From the NCBI GenBank assembly GCA_036675345.1, contig JAKFFE010000032.1, forward strand, positions 62,001-126,000: 64,000 nucleotides of DNA, in the 5' to 3' direction. A program made the translations under genes and the position numbers. Shown piece after piece: positions 24,516 through 32,628 of this stretch. The notes beneath the pieces were generated by a model that was given only the letters and a program-made list of their open reading frames with translations, searched no databases and was not told the origin of the DNA. Every line of letters begins with the position of its first letter. The stretch's first letter is position 1. This DNA comes from JALYOC01 sp036675345 (GTDB taxonomy: Bacteria; Myxococcota; Myxococcia; Myxococcales; Myxococcaceae).

Positions 24516-26636
24516 ATGATCCGACCAGGCCACGCCCCCCTCCCCTTCCCCGAGCCCGACCGCTCCGCGGACGTCGTCACCGAACGGGGCCAACAGGCCG
24601 CGACGCTGACCGCGGATGCACTCCAAAGAGCAATCTTCAACAGCGCCAACTTCTCCAGCATCGCCACCGACGCCAGAGGGGTGATCCAGATCTTCAACGT
24701 GGGCGCCGAGCGGATGCTTGGGTACACCGCCGCCGAGGTTGTGAACAAGGTCACCCCGGCGGAGATCTCCGATCCCCAGGAGGTGGTCGCGCGCGCCAAG
24801 ACCCTGAGCCTGGAGCTGGAGACGCCGATTGCGCCCGGGTTCGAGGCGCTGGTCTTCAAGGCCTCCCGCGGAATCGAAGACATCTACGAGCTGACCTACA
24901 TCCGCAAGGACGGCAGCCGCTTCCCCGCCGTGGTGTCGGTCACCGCCCTGCGCGACGCCCAGGGGGCGATCATCGGCTACCTGCTGATCGGCACCGACAA
25001 CACGGCGCGCAAGCAGGTGGAGGCGGAGCAGCAGAAGCTGGACCAGCGCCTGCGCGACCAGCAGTTCTACACCCGCTCGCTGATCGAATCGAACATCGAC
25101 GCGCTGATCGCCACCGATCTCGCGGGGATCATCACCGACGTGAACAGGCAGATGGAGGAGCTGACCGGCTGCACTCGCGACGAGCTGATTGGTGCGCCCT
25201 TCAAGAACCACTTCACCGACCCGGACCGCGCGGAGGCGGGCATCCGGCTGGTCCTGCTCAAGAGCAAGGTCACCAACTACGAGCTCACCGCCCGGTCGCG
25301 CGACGGCAGGGAGACGGTGGTCTCCTACAACGCGACCACCTTCCACGATCGTGATCGCAAGCTGCAGGGCGTCTTCGCCGCGGCCCGTGACGTCACCGAG
25401 CCCAAGCGCCTGGACCGGGTGCTGCACGAGAAGAACCTGGAGCTGCGGAGCGCGAAGATCATCGCGGAGAAGGCCAACCACTCCAAGTCCGACTTCCTCT
25501 CCAGCATGAGCCACGAGCTGCGCTCGCCGCTCAACGCCATCCTTGGGTTCGCGCAGCTGATGGAGTCGGGCTCTCCTCCTCCGGATCCGCAGCAGAAGGA
25601 GAGCATTGCCCAGATCCTCCAGGCCGGCTGGCACCTGCTGAAGTTGATCAACGAGATCCTCGATCTGGCGAAGATTGAGTCCGGAAAGCTGTCTCTCTCC
25701 CTGGAGTCGGTCTCCTTGTCGGAGGTGTTCTCGGAGTGTCAGGGGATGGTCGAGGGTGCGGCCCAGAAGCGGGGGCTGCAGCTGCGGTTCCCACAGTTCG
25801 AAGCCCCCTGCTTCGTCTTCGCTGATCGGACGCGGCTCAAACAGATCCTGCTCAACTTCCTCTCGAATGCAGTGAAGTACAACCGCGAGAACGGGTCGGT
25901 CCAGCTGACCCTGGAGCCCAGCGCGACCGCAGCCGGTCGGGTCAGGATCACGGTGCGGGACACCGGCGCCGGGTTGTCCGCGGAGAAGCGCACCCAGCTG
26001 TTCCAGCCGTTCAACCGGCTGGGGCAGGAGAGCGGCGATGAGGAGGGCACCGGGATCGGGTTGGTGGTGGCCAAGCAGTTGGTGGAGCTGATGGAGGGAA
26101 CGATCGGCGTCGAGAGCACCGCGGGCCAGGGGAGCGCCTTCTGGTTCGAGCTGGCCACGGCGGCGGCGCCGCAGTTCGCCGCGGAGGCTGGGGTGGTCGA
26201 CGCGCCGGCACCGGTTCCCGCAGCCAGCGGGGAGCGCGTTCGCCTCCTCCTCTACGTGGAGGACAACCCGGCCAACCTCAAGCTGGTGGAACAGCTGGTC
26301 GCGCGGAGGCCGGAGCTGAAGCTGATCAGCGCCGGGACCGGGACGTTGGGACTGGCGCTGGCGCGGGCCCAGCAGCCGGAGGTCGTCCTGATGGACATCA
26401 ACCTCCCGGACATCAGCGGCCTGGAGGCGATGACCGAGCTGCGCAAGGACCCTCGGACCGCCCACATTCCGGTGGTCGCGATCAGCGCCAACGCCATGCC
26501 CCACGACATCCAGCGGGGCCTGGAGGCCGGGTTCTTCCGGTATCTCACCAAGCCGATCAAGGTCAGCGAGTTCACCGAGACCCTGGATACCGCCCTCGCC
26601 TTCGCCGGCCAGGGCCCGGGCCGGCTCCAGTCATGA
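24516..26636 (+). CDS. Hybrid sensor histidine kinase (PAS-PAS-HisKA-HATPase-REC)
   Basis: This is a 706-residue soluble kinase. Two PAS domains cover about 32-165 and 182-297. The dimerisation helix contains the phosphorylated His333 (SHELRSPLNAILGFAQLM). The ATPase domain has Asn451 in the N box, DTGAGL (482-487) and GTGIGL (511-516). The C-terminal receiver carries Asp627 (LMDINLPD) and KP (679-680). No membrane segment is seen, so it senses a cytoplasmic cue. Its stop overlaps the next gene by 4 bp (ATGA), so kinase and cyclase are coupled. Confidence 0.93.
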   Translation: MIRPGHAPLPFPEPDRSADVVTERGQQAATLTADALQRAIFNSANFSSIATDARGVIQIFNVGAERMLGYTAAEVVNKVTPAEISDPQEVVARAKTLSLELETPIAPGFEALVFKASRGIEDIYELTYIRKDGSRFPAVVSVTALRDAQGAIIGYLLIGTDNTARKQVEAEQQKLDQRLRDQQFYTRSLIESNIDALIATDLAGIITDVNRQMEELTGCTRDELIGAPFKNHFTDPDRAEAGIRLVLLKSKVTNYELTARSRDGRETVVSYNATTFHDRDRKLQGVFAAARDVTEPKRLDRVLHEKNLELRSAKIIAEKANHSKSDFLSSMSHELRSPLNAILGFAQLMESGSPPPDPQQKESIAQILQAGWHLLKLINEILDLAKIESGKLSLSLESVSLSEVFSECQGMVEGAAQKRGLQLRFPQFEAPCFVFADRTRLKQILLNFLSNAVKYNRENGSVQLTLEPSATAAGRVRITVRDTGAGLSAEKRTQLFQPFNRLGQESGDEEGTGIGLVVAKQLVELMEGTIGVESTAGQGSAFWFELATAAAPQFAAEAGVVDAPAPVPAASGERVRLLLYVEDNPANLKLVEQLVARRPELKLISAGTGTLGLALARAQQPEVVLMDINLPDISGLEAMTELRKDPRTAHIPVVAISANAMPHDIQRGLEAGFFRYLTKPIKVSEFTETLDTALAFAGQGPGRLQS

Positions 26637-27706
26637 TCACCGTGGGCGACATCCGCCGTGCCCGGGTGCTGATCGTCGACGATCTCCCGGCCAACGTGCT
26701 GTTGCTTGAGCGGATGTTGCATGGCGCCGGCTATCAGTGCGTCACCTCCACCAGCGACCCGGAGCAGGTGTGCCGGCTCCACCGCGAGAACCTCTACGAC
26801 CTGATCCTCCTGGATCTGGAGATGCCCAGGATGGACGGCTTCCAGGTGATGGAGGGCCTCAAGAAGATCGAGAAGGACGGCTATCTCCCGGTGCTGGTGA
26901 TCACCGCGCAGACCGACCACAAGGTCCGGGCGTTGAAGGCGGGAGCCAAGGACTTCGTCAGCAAGCCGCTCGACGTGGCGGAGGTCCTGACGCGCGTCCA
27001 CAACATGATCGAAGTGCGCCTCCTCCATACGGAGAGCCGGCGCCTCTACTCCCAGGTGCTGGCGGAGAAGAAGGTGTCCGAACGCCTGCTGCTCAACGTG
27101 TTGCCGCATTCGGTGGCTGAGCGGCTCAAGGCGGAGACGGGCACCATCGTGGACAGCTTTGAGGAGGTGACGGTCCTCTTCGCGGACATCGTGGGCTTCA
27201 CCCAGCTCTCCTCCGGAATGACCCCCGAGCAGCTGGTGGCGATGCTCAACGACGTGTTCACCGTCTTCGACGGCCTCGCCGAGAAGTGGGGCCTGGAGAA
27301 GATCAAGACCATTGGCGACGCGTACATGGCGGTGGCAGGGCTTCACGTCCTGGCCGCGGATCATGCGACCCGCGCGGCGAACATGGCCCTGGACATGATC
27401 GCCGCGGTGGAGCACTTCGCGTTTCAGATGCGCATTGGTCTTCACAGTGGCGCCGCGGTGGCTGGCGTCATTGGTAAACACAAGTTCATCTACGACCTGT
27501 GGGGAGACGCCGTGAACACCGCCAGCCGGATGGAGTCGCACGGCCTGCCGAACACGGTGCACTGCAGCCAGGCCACGCGAGAACACCTGATCCACCCACG
27601 GTTCACCCTGGAGTGCCGTGGGCAGATGCAGATCAAGGGCAAGGGCGAGATGACCACCTGGCTGGTCAAGGGGCCGCCGAGGGGAGACCCGGCGAAGGCC
27701 AGGTAG
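26633..27706 (+). CDS. Response regulator with class III adenylate cyclase output
   Basis: This is a 357-residue protein. The receiver domain (1-125) has Asp61 and Lys111. A coiled helical linker (130-165) ends in the LLLNVLPHSVAERL hinge found before cyclase domains. The cyclase domain (175-345) has metal-binding Asp185 and Asp229, adenine-selecting Lys225 and Asp288, and the transition-state residues Asn295 and Arg299. All catalytic residues are present, so it should make cAMP when phosphorylated. It is the last gene of the receiver/kinase/cyclase operon and the probable output. Confidence 0.93.
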   Translation: MITVGDIRRARVLIVDDLPANVLLLERMLHGAGYQCVTSTSDPEQVCRLHRENLYDLILLDLEMPRMDGFQVMEGLKKIEKDGYLPVLVITAQTDHKVRALKAGAKDFVSKPLDVAEVLTRVHNMIEVRLLHTESRRLYSQVLAEKKVSERLLLNVLPHSVAERLKAETGTIVDSFEEVTVLFADIVGFTQLSSGMTPEQLVAMLNDVFTVFDGLAEKWGLEKIKTIGDAYMAVAGLHVLAADHATRAANMALDMIAAVEHFAFQMRIGLHSGAAVAGVIGKHKFIYDLWGDAVNTASRMESHGLPNTVHCSQATREHLIHPRFTLECRGQMQIKGKGEMTTWLVKGPPRGDPAKAR

Positions 27707-27770
27707 CTCCCCTCCCCTCCCGCTAGCGCCGGAGGGCGGCTTGCTGCGATCGTTTCTGTGGTGCCTGCGG

Positions 27771-27917
27771 TCAGACGCCCCGGCCCCGAATCAAGCGCAC
27801 CAGCACGAAGATGACGGCGAGGACGATGAGGACGTGGATGAATCCGCCCATCGTGTAGGAGCTGACGAGTCCCAACGCCCAAAGCACGACGAGGATCACG
27901 GCGACTGTCCAGAGCAT
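27771..27917 (-). CDS. Lmo0937-family (DUF5670) 48-residue membrane protein
   Basis: This is a very short gene. The product begins MLWTVAVILVVLWALGLVSS and ends RLIRGRGV, with two hydrophobic helices separated by YTMGGFIH. This is the full-length pattern of the lmo0937/DUF5670 family of tiny, widespread membrane proteins of unknown role, often linked to stress. On its own strand, upstream of the start, the sequence CTAATATTCG at 28030-28021 resembles the AT-rich half of the bipartite elements described elsewhere in the window. Confidence 0.85.
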   Translation of the reverse strand: MLWTVAVILVVLWALGLVSSYTMGGFIHVLIVLAVIFVLVRLIRGRGV

Positions 27918-28084
27918 GGTGGCCTTTCAAAGCCGGGTTCGGGAGCCAGAGAGTTGGCCCGTTTTGAACCCGCCGGACTTTCGTCCGCTGTGACCTCTGA
28001 ATAGGCCGTTCCCCACGGTGCGAATATTAGAAAGAGTGACTGCCAGAACGCGGAAAACACGAGGTGTAAGGCCCAGGGGCCGAA

Positions 28085-28101
28085 CCTCGGAATATCCGAG
28101 G
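28085..28101. other. Inverted repeat upstream of the small lipoprotein
   Basis: CCTCGG-AATAT-CCGAGG is a perfect 6-bp dyad about 92 bp before the ATG of the small lipoprotein. CACGAGGTGT at 28058-28067 precedes it and resembles the left block of the bipartite elements, though at a different spacing. Possible operator. Confidence 0.35.
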
Positions 28102-28193
28102 GGTCAGAGCGAGACTTCCTCCTGTTCGCCCGGAGGTGGAGCACGTACTCAAGCGGCAGGCCGGAGTTCTTCTCCGGCATCTGGGAGCATCCA

Positions 28194-28466
28194 ATGAGCC
28201 TCAACCTCCGACGTGCACTTGTCTTGACCGCGCTGCTTGGCCTCACCGGCGCCTGTGAGCGGCAGACCGCCGCCGAGAAGGTGAAGGTCGTGAAGAACGA
28301 CGTGGTCCGCGGTGCCACCGAGGGAGTGCACCGGGTCCAGGAGGCGGTCTGCCTGGAGGGGGACCTTGAATGCTTCGCCCAGCGGGCCAAGAACCGGACC
28401 AACGAGGCTGCGGCCGCGGTGGCGGACACCGTCTCCGAGGTGAAGGACAAGGTCGACGGTCCCTGA
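28194..28466 (+). CDS. Small lipoprotein with amphipathic helix
   Basis: This is a 90-residue lipoprotein. The signal peptide ends in LTGAC (Cys21). The mature part is almost entirely helical and charged, with Lys/Glu/Ala repeats (AAEKVKVVKNDVVRGATEGV and AAAAVADTVSEVKDKV) and two cysteines (CLEGDLEC). It resembles the YtxH/apolipoprotein-like helical stress lipoproteins but I cannot name a family. A strong terminator follows. Confidence 0.7.
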   Translation: MSLNLRRALVLTALLGLTGACERQTAAEKVKVVKNDVVRGATEGVHRVQEAVCLEGDLECFAQRAKNRTNEAAAAVADTVSEVKDKVDGP

Positions 28467-28508
28467 TCGCCCCCCTCCCCCCCAGGGAGGGTTCGTCTGA
28501 AAGAAAAT

Positions 28509-28548
28509 GCCCCCGGACCCACTGGAGACAATCCGTGGGTCCGGGGGC
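28509..28548. terminator. Strong bidirectional rho-independent terminator
   Basis: The 14-bp perfect stem GCCCCCGGACCCAC / GTGGGTCCGGGGGC has an 12-nt loop. It is followed by TTCTTGTT on the plus strand and by ATTTTCTTTC on the minus strand. It lies between the convergent small lipoprotein and LipL32-like genes and serves both. Confidence 0.9.
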
Positions 28549-28576
28549 TTCTTGTTGCGGGTTCGGTTCTTCCGTC

Positions 28577-29239
28577 TCAGCGCGCCAGCTGCCGGACCTC
28601 GTCCAGGGTCCGGCCGATGGCAATGCCCGAGAGCTGGACCGGCGTGCCCAGCTGCAGCAGGTAGGTGCCGTTCACCTCTCCCCGCTTGGCGTCGCTGAGC
28701 CCGACCCGATACAGGCCGCGCATCAGGGCATGGTTCGCGTCCGCATTGTTCGAGGTCACGCGCAGCAGCGCGTTGGTCTTCCGGCCTGACGGCTGGTCCG
28801 GAAGCTCGTTCGAATCGTCATTCTCGCCCAGTCGGGACCAGGCGGCGCAGGTCTGCCCAATCTCCCTGGGGTTGTTGATGGTGGTGCAGCGCTCCAGCAG
28901 GACCGCGGGGTCGAAGAACTCCTTGCCGTCCGCGTTCCCGGTGTAATCGGTCTGCCGGAACATCTGGCCCTCCGCCTGGGGGAGATCCTTGGTGGGGGAG
29001 ACCACCCGGACTCCCAGCTCCGGGACGCCGCTGGGCAGCCACACGTACACATAATACGTCTTCCGGTTCTGCCGGGTCTCGTCCGGCTGCGTGCCCGGCG
29101 CGACGTAACCGTAATAACTGGCGACCTCCTGGTAGGGGGCGGCGGCGTCCGGGGTGGCGCCGAACTGCGCCAGTCGGGCCGCGCATCCGGAGGTCAAAAA
29201 GGTCAGGCAGGTCATTGCTACGATACCGAATGATTTCAC
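28577..29239 (-). CDS. LipL32-family surface lipoprotein
   Basis: This is a 220-residue lipoprotein, Cys19 in TSGC. The mature protein matches the LipL32 pattern I recall from Leptospira: YYGYVAPGTQPDE, then YYVYVWLPSGVPELGVRVVS with PT, and MRGLYRVGLSDAKRGEVNG near residue 172. LipL32 (about 272 residues) is the major outer-membrane lipoprotein of pathogenic leptospires and binds calcium and host matrix. The Asp-rich calcium cluster is only weakly kept here (GENDDSNELPDQ). Homologues outside Leptospira are patchy. Role in this organism unknown. The gene is flanked by terminators and stands alone. Confidence 0.8.
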   Translation of the reverse strand: MKSFGIVAMTCLTFLTSGCAARLAQFGATPDAAAPYQEVASYYGYVAPGTQPDETRQNRKTYYVYVWLPSGVPELGVRVVSPTKDLPQAEGQMFRQTDYTGNADGKEFFDPAVLLERCTTINNPREIGQTCAAWSRLGENDDSNELPDQPSGRKTNALLRVTSNNADANHALMRGLYRVGLSDAKRGEVNGTYLLQLGTPVQLSGIAIGRTLDEVRQLAR

Positions 29240-29470
29240 TGGAACTCCTGGAGGAAAACGTACTTTTTATGGGAAACGCCCCGCTCTTCTCTCTCACAGT
29301 CAAGAGAACAAGGCGATGCCGTTCGGCCGATTGCCCTGCCCGGGAGGCCCTCTTCTCTCTGGGGCGGTTGGCGAGTCTGGTTATCAATGTTTCGGCGCGG
29401 CGTAGTCCCGGGGGCGACGATTCCCGATCGATGTGTTGACACCGGCGGGTATCTGTCCAAGGAGTGAACA

Positions 29471-30196
29471 ATGAAACTCAAGACGATGTTCAAGGTGTTT
29501 TGTCTCGCCGGCTTCGCGGCGCTGATGGCTTCCTGCGGCGGCGAGGAGGGCACCTGCCAGACCAGCGTGGATTGTGCGGTCAACGAGACGTGCGACGTCT
29601 CCACCAACCTGTGCGTCGCCAATCAGGCGGAGACGTGCACCCGGCCCGGGACGTGCGGCGGCGGGCAGATCTGCAACGTCTCCACCGGGGAGTGTACGTT
29701 CGCGGGGACCTGCAGCGCGACGAACCCCCAGCCGGACGCGTGCGCCTACGGCCAGTTCTGCAGCAGCGCCAACTGCGCGGAGGCGCCGGCCGCCACCGCC
29801 GCCTGCACCAACTTCGCCAACGCCGGGCACTCGTTGACCTGGGGCGCGGGGAAGACCGGACCGGTCATCTATTCGATCACCGCGCGGCCGACCGTGACGG
29901 ACACCGGCTTCTGCGGCACCGGCTCCCCCAACCGCTACCGGCTGGACGTGCTGGCGTACTGGGGCGAAGGCACCTTCCCCGGGTCGGATCGCTCGCTGGA
30001 GACGGCACTCCACATCGTTGAGCCGGACGGAACCGAGATTCTCAGCACCAACACCGTCCAGAACGTGACCACCACCAACGCGGGCAAGAACGTCTCCTTC
30101 ACCGTGAACCTGTGCCGCAGCTCCGGCAGCACCTACTCCGCCGGGCTGCACTTTACGGACGGCAACGAGGTCTGTCTGAGCGTCAACGGGCTGTAG
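29471..30196 (+). CDS. Cys-rich lipoprotein
   Basis: This is a 241-residue lipoprotein with Cys22 (LMASC). Residues 28-110 hold about a dozen cysteines in Cys-rich, EGF-like spacing (CQTSVDCAVNETCDVSTNLC, then CTRPGTCGGGQICNVSTGEC). The C-terminal half (115-241) is a strand-rich domain with four Cys that I do not recognise. AAGGAG sits 7 bp before the ATG. Likely an outer-membrane or surface protein; function unknown. Confidence 0.75.
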   Translation: MKLKTMFKVFCLAGFAALMASCGGEEGTCQTSVDCAVNETCDVSTNLCVANQAETCTRPGTCGGGQICNVSTGECTFAGTCSATNPQPDACAYGQFCSSANCAEAPAATAACTNFANAGHSLTWGAGKTGPVIYSITARPTVTDTGFCGTGSPNRYRLDVLAYWGEGTFPGSDRSLETALHIVEPDGTEILSTNTVQNVTTTNAGKNVSFTVNLCRSSGSTYSAGLHFTDGNEVCLSVNGL

Positions 30197-30230
30197 CCCC
30201 CACGGTCGGATTCGGCAGGCAGTCCTTCCC

Positions 30231-30265
30231 GGCCGGGGTGTCGCGCAGCTCGCGGCACCCCGGCC
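30231..30265. terminator. Long GC-rich hairpin between convergent genes
   Basis: The arms GGCCGGGGTGTCGCG and CGCGGCACCCCGGCC pair over 15 positions with one G-T wobble and a 5-nt loop. The hairpin lies between the Cys-rich lipoprotein and the Mla-type operon, which end toward each other. TCTGCTTCTCT follows on the plus strand. Confidence 0.75.
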
Positions 30266-30275
30266 GTCTGCTTCT

Positions 30276-30902
30276 CTAGGGCTTCCTGGGCGGCGCCGGC
30301 GGTGGAGCCAGGGCGGCCAGATCCCTGAGGACCCGGCCGCTGACCTCGTACACCGCGATCCGCAGCGCCTCTCCCAACGCCTCGGGCACCGCGTCCACCT
30401 TCCGGCGGTCTCCCGTCAGGACGATCGGCCGTTCGAAGGCCATGGTCTGCTGCAGGAAGACCACCCGATCGTTGTGGAGCGAGAACGCGATCCGCACCAG
30501 CGCCACCGGGTTCGGGCCCCGCACCTCCTCGAAGCTGACCAGCTCCACATCCAGCGTCGGCGCGGCGCCGGAGAGGATGCTCATCAGGCCCTCCTCCTCG
30601 AAGAGGACCCGGGTCAGCGCGCGGCGGAGGTAGACCTCGGGGCGCTCGGTCCACATCAGGTAGTCGTAGAACCCGACCTCGTAGTCGGACTCCCGGAAGA
30701 CGATCTTCTCCGCGATGTAGGAGCCGGCGCTGACCCGGCCCAGCCGCAGCTCCACGCCGGATCGCTTGGAGCCGATCTTCGAGGTGGCCAGGGGCAGGTC
30801 AGGGCTGAAGTAGCGCGGGTAGCGGACCTCCGCCCGGTCGAAGAAGGCGCAGCCCGAGAGCAGCAGCGCGAGGCACCCGGTACAAATGGTCTTGACGTTC
30901 AT
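30276..30902 (-). CDS. ABC-type transport auxiliary lipoprotein (PqiC/YmbA-like)
   Basis: This is a 208-residue lipoprotein with Cys18 (LLSGC). The mature region has the ABC-trans_aux pattern: an N-terminal strand naming its own subunits (RYFSPDLP), ELRLGRVSAGSYIAEKIVFRESDYEVGFYDYLMWTERPEVYLRRAL, and a C-terminal helix. Such proteins complete MCE transporters at the outer-membrane side. It is last in the Mla-type operon, overlapping the MCE gene by 4 bp, and ends in a Pro-rich tail. Confidence 0.85.
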   Translation of the reverse strand: MNVKTICTGCLALLLSGCAFFDRAEVRYPRYFSPDLPLATSKIGSKRSGVELRLGRVSAGSYIAEKIVFRESDYEVGFYDYLMWTERPEVYLRRALTRVLFEEEGLMSILSGAAPTLDVELVSFEEVRGPNPVALVRIAFSLHNDRVVFLQQTMAFERPIVLTGDRRKVDAVPEALGEALRIAVYEVSGRVLRDLAALAPPPAPPRKP

Positions 30903-31849
30903 TGGTCTCCCCTCTTGACCCGGCCCTTGAGCAGGATGTCCGGGTCGCGTTCGATTGAATTGGCCAGGCGCTGGACGGCCTGGGCCGCGCCCTGGAGGTC
31001 GCGCATCGTCTCCTCCAGTGCCGGGCCCACATGGTCGGCGTTGTGCGCCGCACTCCCCAGGGAGGCGGCGGCCTTGGAGGCGTTGGTGAGCAGCCCCTGC
31101 GGTCCCCCCAGCTGGATCAGGAGGGCGTCCAGTTGGGTGAGGGTGTGCTGCGTCTGGCGGGAAAGTTTGCCGGTCTCCAGCGAGGCCAGGGCCACGGAGC
31201 CCTGGTCCAGCAGCTGGTCCAGATGCGCCAGCGTGGCCAGGGTCCGCTCCGGGACCTGCTTTTGTTCGATGTCCCCCAGGATGTCTCCGATGCGGGTGAG
31301 CACCACCAGCAGCTGGTTGGCCAGCTCCGGGAACGTCTCCACCGACTTCACCACCGAGTCCTCGACGCTCTTCATCAAGGAGGGGGCGGCGGGGAGGTAG
31401 TTCTGGGGAGTCGGGAACGGCAGCTTCGGCGGCGGGTACTCCCTGGCGCTGAAGAAGTCGATCTGGATGAACTTCACCCCAGTGATGCCGGCGGAGGCCA
31501 GCTGGACCCTCAGGTCCGGTGGGATCTTCATCCGGGTCGCCAGCCCCATCGACTTCTCCACCGAGAGGCCCAGGGCGTTGAGATCCTCCACCCCCAGCTC
31601 GCAGGAGACGGCAACGTGGCGGCCGTCGCTGGCCACGTCGATGGCGGCCACGTTGCCAATGGCCACCCCGCGGAACTTCACCGCCGACCCCACCTCCAGC
31701 CCCTGCACCGACTCGTCGAAGTACGACTGGTAGCGGACGGTCTCGCTCTGGAGGCTGCGGGCGCCGAAGAAGAGGATGGTGGCCAGGGCCACGCAGAACC
31801 CGGCGATCACGAACAGGCCGAGCTTCCAATGGTTGGTGGGACTGCTCAT
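30899..31849 (-). CDS. MlaD/MCE-family substrate-binding protein
   Basis: This is a 316-residue periplasmic protein held by one N-terminal membrane helix (about 9-30). The MCE domain (38-125) contains VQGLEVGSAVKFRGVAIGNV. A long helical region follows to the C-terminus, with repeated Leu/Ala heptads that could form the needle or tunnel of MCE hexamers. It carries lipids between membranes together with the permease and ATPase encoded just upstream. It overlaps both neighbouring genes by 4 bp. Confidence 0.92.
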   Translation of the reverse strand: MSSPTNHWKLGLFVIAGFCVALATILFFGARSLQSETVRYQSYFDESVQGLEVGSAVKFRGVAIGNVAAIDVASDGRHVAVSCELGVEDLNALGLSVEKSMGLATRMKIPPDLRVQLASAGITGVKFIQIDFFSAREYPPPKLPFPTPQNYLPAAPSLMKSVEDSVVKSVETFPELANQLLVVLTRIGDILGDIEQKQVPERTLATLAHLDQLLDQGSVALASLETGKLSRQTQHTLTQLDALLIQLGGPQGLLTNASKAAASLGSAAHNADHVGPALEETMRDLQGAAQAVQRLANSIERDPDILLKGRVKRGDQ

Positions 31850-32628
31850 CGATGCGCTCCAGGGGAAGGCGAAAGGGGGGGCACTCCGGATTGGCCGGGG
31901 CGCCGGTTGAAGAAGTCGCTCACCCGCGGGTCCGGGGAGGAGTCGCGCAGCTCGCGCGGATCGCCGCGCGCGATGATGCTCTGGCTCTCCTTGTCCAACA
32001 TGATGCAGCGGGTGCCGATGCTGGCGATGCTCTGCAGTTCGTGGGAGACGACGACCACCGTCAGGCCCAGCACCTTGTTGAGGCTCAAGATCAGCTGGTC
32101 CAGCTCCGCCGAGCTCACCGGATCCAGGCCGGCGGAGGGCTCATCCAGGAAGAGCAGCTCCGGCTCGAGGACCATCGCGCGGGCAATGGCCGCGCGCTTC
32201 TTCATCCCGCCGGAGATCTCCGACGGGGTGCGGTCCTCCGCGTCCTGCAGTCCCACCAGGCGCAACTTGGCCCGGACGATGGCCCCGATCGCCTCCGCCG
32301 GCAGGTCGGTCCAGGCGGTCAGCGGCAGGGCCAGGTTCTCCCCCACGGTCATCGAACCGAACAGCGCCCCGGACTGGAACATCACGCCGAAGCGTGGACG
32401 CCCCACCGCCAGGGCCTCCCCGGTGACTCCGGCGATCTGGATCGACCCCGCCAGCGGTGTCTCCAGCCCGATCAGGTGGCGCAGCAGGGTGGACTTGCCG
32501 CAGCCGCTTCCCCCCAGGATGACGAAGATGTCTCCGCGTTCCACCTCGAAGGAGGCCTCCCGCTGCAGGACGCCGCCATCCCAGCCCATGGTGAGGTTGC
32601 GGACCTGGATCATCGGCGTCTGGCTCAT
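31846..32628 (-). CDS. ABC transporter ATPase (MlaF-like)
   Basis: This is a 260-residue ATPase. Walker A is GGSGCGKST (near 40), the signature is SEISGGMKKRAAIARA, Walker B is LLFLDEPSAGLDP, and the switch His is in VVVVSHELQSI. The MK in SGGMKKR is typical of MlaF. It powers the lipid transporter made with the MlaE-type permease and MCE protein. It overlaps the permease gene by 4 bp, and its last 30 residues are a Pro/Ser tail. Confidence 0.93.
   Translation of the reverse strand: MSQTPMIQVRNLTMGWDGGVLQREASFEVERGDIFVILGGSGCGKSTLLRHLIGLETPLAGSIQIAGVTGEALAVGRPRFGVMFQSGALFGSMTVGENLALPLTAWTDLPAEAIGAIVRAKLRLVGLQDAEDRTPSEISGGMKKRAAIARAMVLEPELLFLDEPSAGLDPVSSAELDQLILSLNKVLGLTVVVVSHELQSIASIGTRCIMLDKESQSIIARGDPRELRDSSPDPRVSDFFNRRPGQSGVPPLSPSPGAHR

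Noticed and set aside
30276..31829. A long minus-strand frame joining the MCE and auxiliary lipoprotein region into one protein.
   Set aside because: The upstream part is a shadow of the MCE gene in another frame; the lipoprotein start at 30902 has a clean signal peptide and a 4-bp overlap.
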